Origin: Ruegeria sp. SCSIO 43209
Lineage (GTDB): Bacteria > Pseudomonadota > Alphaproteobacteria > Rhodobacterales > Rhodobacteraceae
Assembly: GCF_019904295.1 (NCBI RefSeq)
Contig: NZ_CP065363.1
Span: forward strand, 11,827 to 75,826
Length of the DNA: 64,000 nucleotides
Direction: 5' to 3'
Shown: in pieces, positions 61,230 to 64,000 of the stretch
How the letters are laid out: each line of letters starts with the position of its first letter
How positions within the stretch are numbered: the stretch's first letter is position 1
Made by a program: the position numbers and the translations under genes
The notes under the pieces: model-generated
The model's input: only the letters and a program-made list of their open reading frames with translations
Told to the model about the DNA's origin: nothing
Database searches by the model: none

Positions 61230-62228
61230 TCAGGATTGGCGCACCAATCCACCCACCGGCAAATAGAACTCCGTAATCCCCCGCTTCCCATCGGCCCGCC
61301 CCAGCTGCACGATCACATCGATGGATTTCCGGATGTATTCGCGCACCTCGGCGAAGGTCAGCGGTGTTCCAGCCTGCAACACCATGATCGCCAACCGGTC
61401 GATGGCGAGTTCTGCGGTTTCGGCATGGATCGTCGAGACCGATCCACCATGGCCGGTGTTGATGGCCTCGAGATAGGTCAGGGCCTCTGCGCCGCGCAGC
61501 TCGCCGACGATAATCCGGTCGGGGCGCATACGGAGGGAGGCTTGAAGGAGAGCGTTGGCGCTGCGTTGCGAACCGGCACCGCGGTCTGCCAGGAGGGCGA
61601 CAGTGTTGGGCTGGCCGGGGAAAAGCTCAAAAGCGTCCTCAATGGTGATAAGCCGCTCGTGTTCGCTCACATGCGTCAGAAGGTGGCGGGCGAAGGTGGT
61701 TTTGCCGGTCGAGGTGCCGCCACTGATCAGGACGTTGAGCCGTGCCTCGACCAGGGTCTGTAGGGCTGCTTCGAGGTTCTCTTCGGCAAGACTGGCGATG
61801 TTCTTCATCTTCTCGGCGCGGAGCGCGTCGAGAGAGACGGCCTTGCCAAAGAGATAAGCCGGGGCGTAGTCACTGACGCTGCCGGAGGCGAAGAGGCGGA
61901 TGGTGATCGACGCACCGCGATCGATGGCGGGCGGTACGGCGACCTGGACCCGAAGCGGGCGGCCCGCATATTCCACCTTGCCGGAGACGAGCGGGTTCTT
62001 TTCAGAGACGCGGGCCTTGGCGTCGCCGACGATGGTCTGGGCCATGTTCAGGGCGGTGGTCCGGTCCACGGTCTGGCCCTCATGGCGCATGGTGGCGTCG
62101 CCCGCGACCTCGATCCAGACCTTGCCGTCCGGGTTGATCGCGATCTCCACCACGTCGTCGCGTCTCAGCAGGTCGCGGAACGGATCGAGATAACGCTCGA
62201 GATATGAGGCTGGCGATGCCTGATCCAT
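61230..62228 (-). CDS. virB11: VirB11 type IV secretion ATPase
   Basis: 332 residues. Traffic-ATPase: N-terminal domain, then Walker A SGGTSTGKTTFA (~169-180), the Asp box ITIEDAFEL, Walker B RPDRIIVGELRG and the His box NTGHGGSVSTIHA. It powers pilus assembly and substrate transfer with VirD4. Last gene of the virB run on the minus strand, with virB10 immediately upstream (1-bp overlap). Confidence 0.92.
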   Translation of the reverse strand: MDQASPASYLERYLDPFRDLLRRDDVVEIAINPDGKVWIEVAGDATMRHEGQTVDRTTALNMAQTIVGDAKARVSEKNPLVSGKVEYAGRPLRVQVAVPPAIDRGASITIRLFASGSVSDYAPAYLFGKAVSLDALRAEKMKNIASLAEENLEAALQTLVEARLNVLISGGTSTGKTTFARHLLTHVSEHERLITIEDAFELFPGQPNTVALLADRGAGSQRSANALLQASLRMRPDRIIVGELRGAEALTYLEAINTGHGGSVSTIHAETAELAIDRLAIMVLQAGTPLTFAEVREYIRKSIDVIVQLGRADGKRGITEFYLPVGGLVRQS

Positions 62229-63652
62229 CAGTAAATCACCACATCCCTGTCCACGAGCACGGTCACCGAGGCGCCCTGATCGACATTAATCGTCGGCCCG
62301 ATCGAGACCTGGTCGGCGATGACCGACCCGACCGCATCCTGCAGGTCGCTGCCGACATCGCCCAGGACGATGCTGGTGGTTTCATTGTTGGCGCTTTCTT
62401 CCGCGACAGCGGGTGCGGCCCCGATTACAGAAATCAGCGCCGCCCCACCGAAGCGCTCGGCGAACCTGGTGTCGACGAGACCGGTGAGGCCCGAGCGGCC
62501 GAGCTGGTCGCCGCCGACGGCGGCGATTTCCATCGAAGTGCCGTCCGGCGTCAGGACGCGGGTCCAGAGGATCAGGATACGCTTCTGGTGCATCTCGATC
62601 CCGGAGCGGTATTGGCCAAAAAGGCGGGAGCCCCGGGGGATCAGGATCCGGTCCCCGGCAAACGCCGGGACCGGCTCGGAGACGACCGCGACCACGGAGC
62701 CCGGCAGATCGCTGTTGATGGCGGTCTGGAGCGCGGCCTGAATGACGGACCCTTGGGTCAGCGTGCGCTCGGGGTGGGTGAGACGCGCGGCCTCCTGCAC
62801 CTCGAGCGGTCGCGCGCTTTGCAAGAACTGCTCATTACCCGAGAGGACCGGTCCACCGGTGCCCGCGGCCGCAGGATCGACCACCGCCGCGCCACTTTGG
62901 CCACCGCGCGGACCGTCGGCATAGACCACCGCTGGAGACTTGATCTGCGCGGTCAATAGCTCCTCGGCGACCCGCTCAGCCTCGCGCTGGCGCTGCTCCT
63001 CTTCCTGGCGGCGGCGTTCTTCGAGAAGACGCTGATCGGCGATCAGCCCCTCGCGGTCGAGTTCGGCCTCGAGCCCCTCGCGCTGTGCCCGTTCGGCATC
63101 GAGCATGGCCTGCAGCCCTTCGATGCGAGTCTCGGTCTGGCGCTGCAGGTTAGCAAGCTCGGTTTCCTTCGCGGTGAGCGTCGCTTCCAGTGCGGCCTTC
63201 TGCTCGTCGAAGGCGTCGCGCAGGTCCGCAACGGCGGACTGGATTTCCGAGTTGCGGGCGGCCTGGCTGGCCGCGAGGGCCTCACGGAGCTTGGCGATTT
63301 CGGCCAGCACCTCGGCGCTCGGTTCAGGGGCAGGGGCGGCGGGGACATCGAGCGCCTCCTCGACGGCGATCAGCGCGTCATTGACCCGCTGCTCTGTTTC
63401 GTCGGGTGGAAACTCCAGCCGCCCGCCGGTGCCGGGCCGGCGGTCCTGGAAAGTCTCGACATCAGAGGTCTCGAGCGCGCTGTCGCCCTCCTGCAGACCG
63501 GTCGCCAGGAAATACGCGACCCCGGCGCCGCCAAGGGCGAGGGCGGCGGCGAGCGCGCCGACCCCGAGGCTGTTGCCGCGTCGCGTGGATTTGCCGCGTT
63601 GGCTGAATTGATCGAGGCGGTCTTGCAGGTCGGGAGGGGTTTGATCCGCCAT
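62228..63652 (-). CDS. virB10: VirB10/TrbI type IV secretion core protein
   Basis: 474 residues. Cytoplasmic N-terminus, one membrane segment (SLGVGALAAALALGGAGVAYFLATG, ~25-48), a coiled-coil region with EELLTAQ and RQEEEQRQREAERV (~110-225), and the VirB10 C-terminal domain (QAALQTAINSDLPGSVVAVVSEPVPAFAGDRILIPRGSRLFGQY ... FGGAALISVIG). It bridges the inner and outer membranes. It lies between virB9 and virB11 in the standard order. Confidence 0.92.
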   Translation of the reverse strand: MADQTPPDLQDRLDQFSQRGKSTRRGNSLGVGALAAALALGGAGVAYFLATGLQEGDSALETSDVETFQDRRPGTGGRLEFPPDETEQRVNDALIAVEEALDVPAAPAPEPSAEVLAEIAKLREALAASQAARNSEIQSAVADLRDAFDEQKAALEATLTAKETELANLQRQTETRIEGLQAMLDAERAQREGLEAELDREGLIADQRLLEERRRQEEEQRQREAERVAEELLTAQIKSPAVVYADGPRGGQSGAAVVDPAAAGTGGPVLSGNEQFLQSARPLEVQEAARLTHPERTLTQGSVIQAALQTAINSDLPGSVVAVVSEPVPAFAGDRILIPRGSRLFGQYRSGIEMHQKRILILWTRVLTPDGTSMEIAAVGGDQLGRSGLTGLVDTRFAERFGGAALISVIGAAPAVAEESANNETTSIVLGDVGSDLQDAVGSVIADQVSIGPTINVDQGASVTVLVDRDVVIY

Positions 63653-63654
63653 GG

Positions 63655-64000
63655 TCAGTTGCTCACGTAGATCGCGCTCTCGTCGCGCATCGCACAGATC
63701 GCCTCGTCGCCGATGCGCAGCGTCCAGTAGGTGTTCACCCCGAGCACACGGACGGTGTTGCCTGCCTGCGTCCAGTTCACCGTGCGCTCACGGCCCTGGT
63801 CATCGGCCTTGAAGAGGGCGGGCTGGCGGCCATTTTCTGGGAAGACGAAATACGTATAGCGCCCGTCGTCATAGATATGGCTGGGGCGGAAGTCGCCGAT
63901 CCCAGAGACGCGGTAGTTGTAGTTGCGCGGCGCCTCAAACCCCTTGGGCTGGGAGGCGGCCGCAGCGCGGCGTTCCTCGTCGGGGTAGCGGAAGCGGACT
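63655..64000 (-). CDS. virB9: VirB9/TrbG type IV secretion protein, C-terminal part
   Basis: Partial; the start lies beyond the window. 114 residues to the stop at 63655. The frame reads NYNYRVSGIGDFRPSHIYDDGRYTYFVFPENGRQPALFKADDQGRE..., the conserved C-terminal domain of VirB9 that binds VirB7 and VirB10 at the outer membrane. It ends VNTYWTLRIGDEAICAMRDESAIYVSN. The stop is 2 bp before the virB10 start. Confidence 0.9.
   Translation of the reverse strand, partial: VRFRYPDEERRAAAASQPKGFEAPRNYNYRVSGIGDFRPSHIYDDGRYTYFVFPENGRQPALFKADDQGRERTVNWTQAGNTVRVLGVNTYWTLRIGDEAICAMRDESAIYVSN

Overview
The window looks like part of a large conjugative plasmid (or plasmid-derived island) of an alphaproteobacterium, most likely Rhodobacterales / the Roseobacter group. 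The evidence is a complete repABC replicon followed by a tyrosine recombinase, a DUF1403 gene and a plasmid scpB; a VirD4/VirB-type transfer system; and high-GC genes with ATGA-type overlaps. All assignments come from reading the sequence and recalling families. No database search was run.

Layout. (1) 1-2726: the 3' part of a galactose/galactonate oxidation operon (SDR dehydrogenase, DgoK kinase, DgoA aldolase, SMP-30 lactonase). (2) 2808-5296: a scrap of an IS66 transposase, then an IS21-family element whose istA has lost its 5' end. (3) 5338-13140: three stacked tniQ/tniB/tniA (Tn5053/Mu-like) modules. The middle one is a complete 3657-bp element (6672-10328) with 28-bp terminal inverted repeats; its two ends cut a tniB on the left and an unrelated tniQ on the right. 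(4) 13259-15445: a tyrosine recombinase, a ParDE toxin-antitoxin pair, and a second ParD whose ParE partner is a frameshifted fragment.

(5) 15644-29204: a plasmid accessory module (ParB-like protein, DUF3768, DUF6878, DUF6915, unknown proteins, a 1465-residue methyltransferase/strawberry-notch helicase, a toprim protein, a DUF2493 protein, a HigBA-like pair and DUF736). (6) 29205-46104: a segment lying between two near-identical ~590-bp copies of the DUF736 region. It holds repABC with parS-like sites and a counter-transcribed RNA, a second tyrosine recombinase, DUF1403-scpB and a defence island. The island has a TIR-like effector, AbiE, and an XRE/ImmA pair divergent from a DUF2188 - metallo-beta-lactamase - E2/E1/JAB fusion - patatin operon.

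(7) 46105-52384: the second DUF736 copy, a small ORF, a candidate oriT, MobC, relaxase and VirD4/TraG coupling protein. (8) 52458-55331: a mercury operon merR / merT-P-F-A. (9) 55652-60958: an AraC regulator with AhpD-like and membrane genes, and a run of DUF4142, cupredoxin, GST, GNAT, VOC and UDG genes. (10) 61230-64000: virB11, virB10 and the end of virB9 on the minus strand.

How it fits together: repABC and the recombinases would maintain the replicon, MobC/relaxase/VirD4/VirB would transfer it, toxin-antitoxin and defence genes would stabilise it and protect the host, and sugar catabolism and mercury resistance are cargo. The most interesting candidate is the ubiquitin-like conjugation operon with a phospholipase effector and a CapH/CapP-like regulator pair (39401-45357). 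The most striking structures are the stacked Tni transposons and the 17-kb replicon bracketed by DUF736 repeats.
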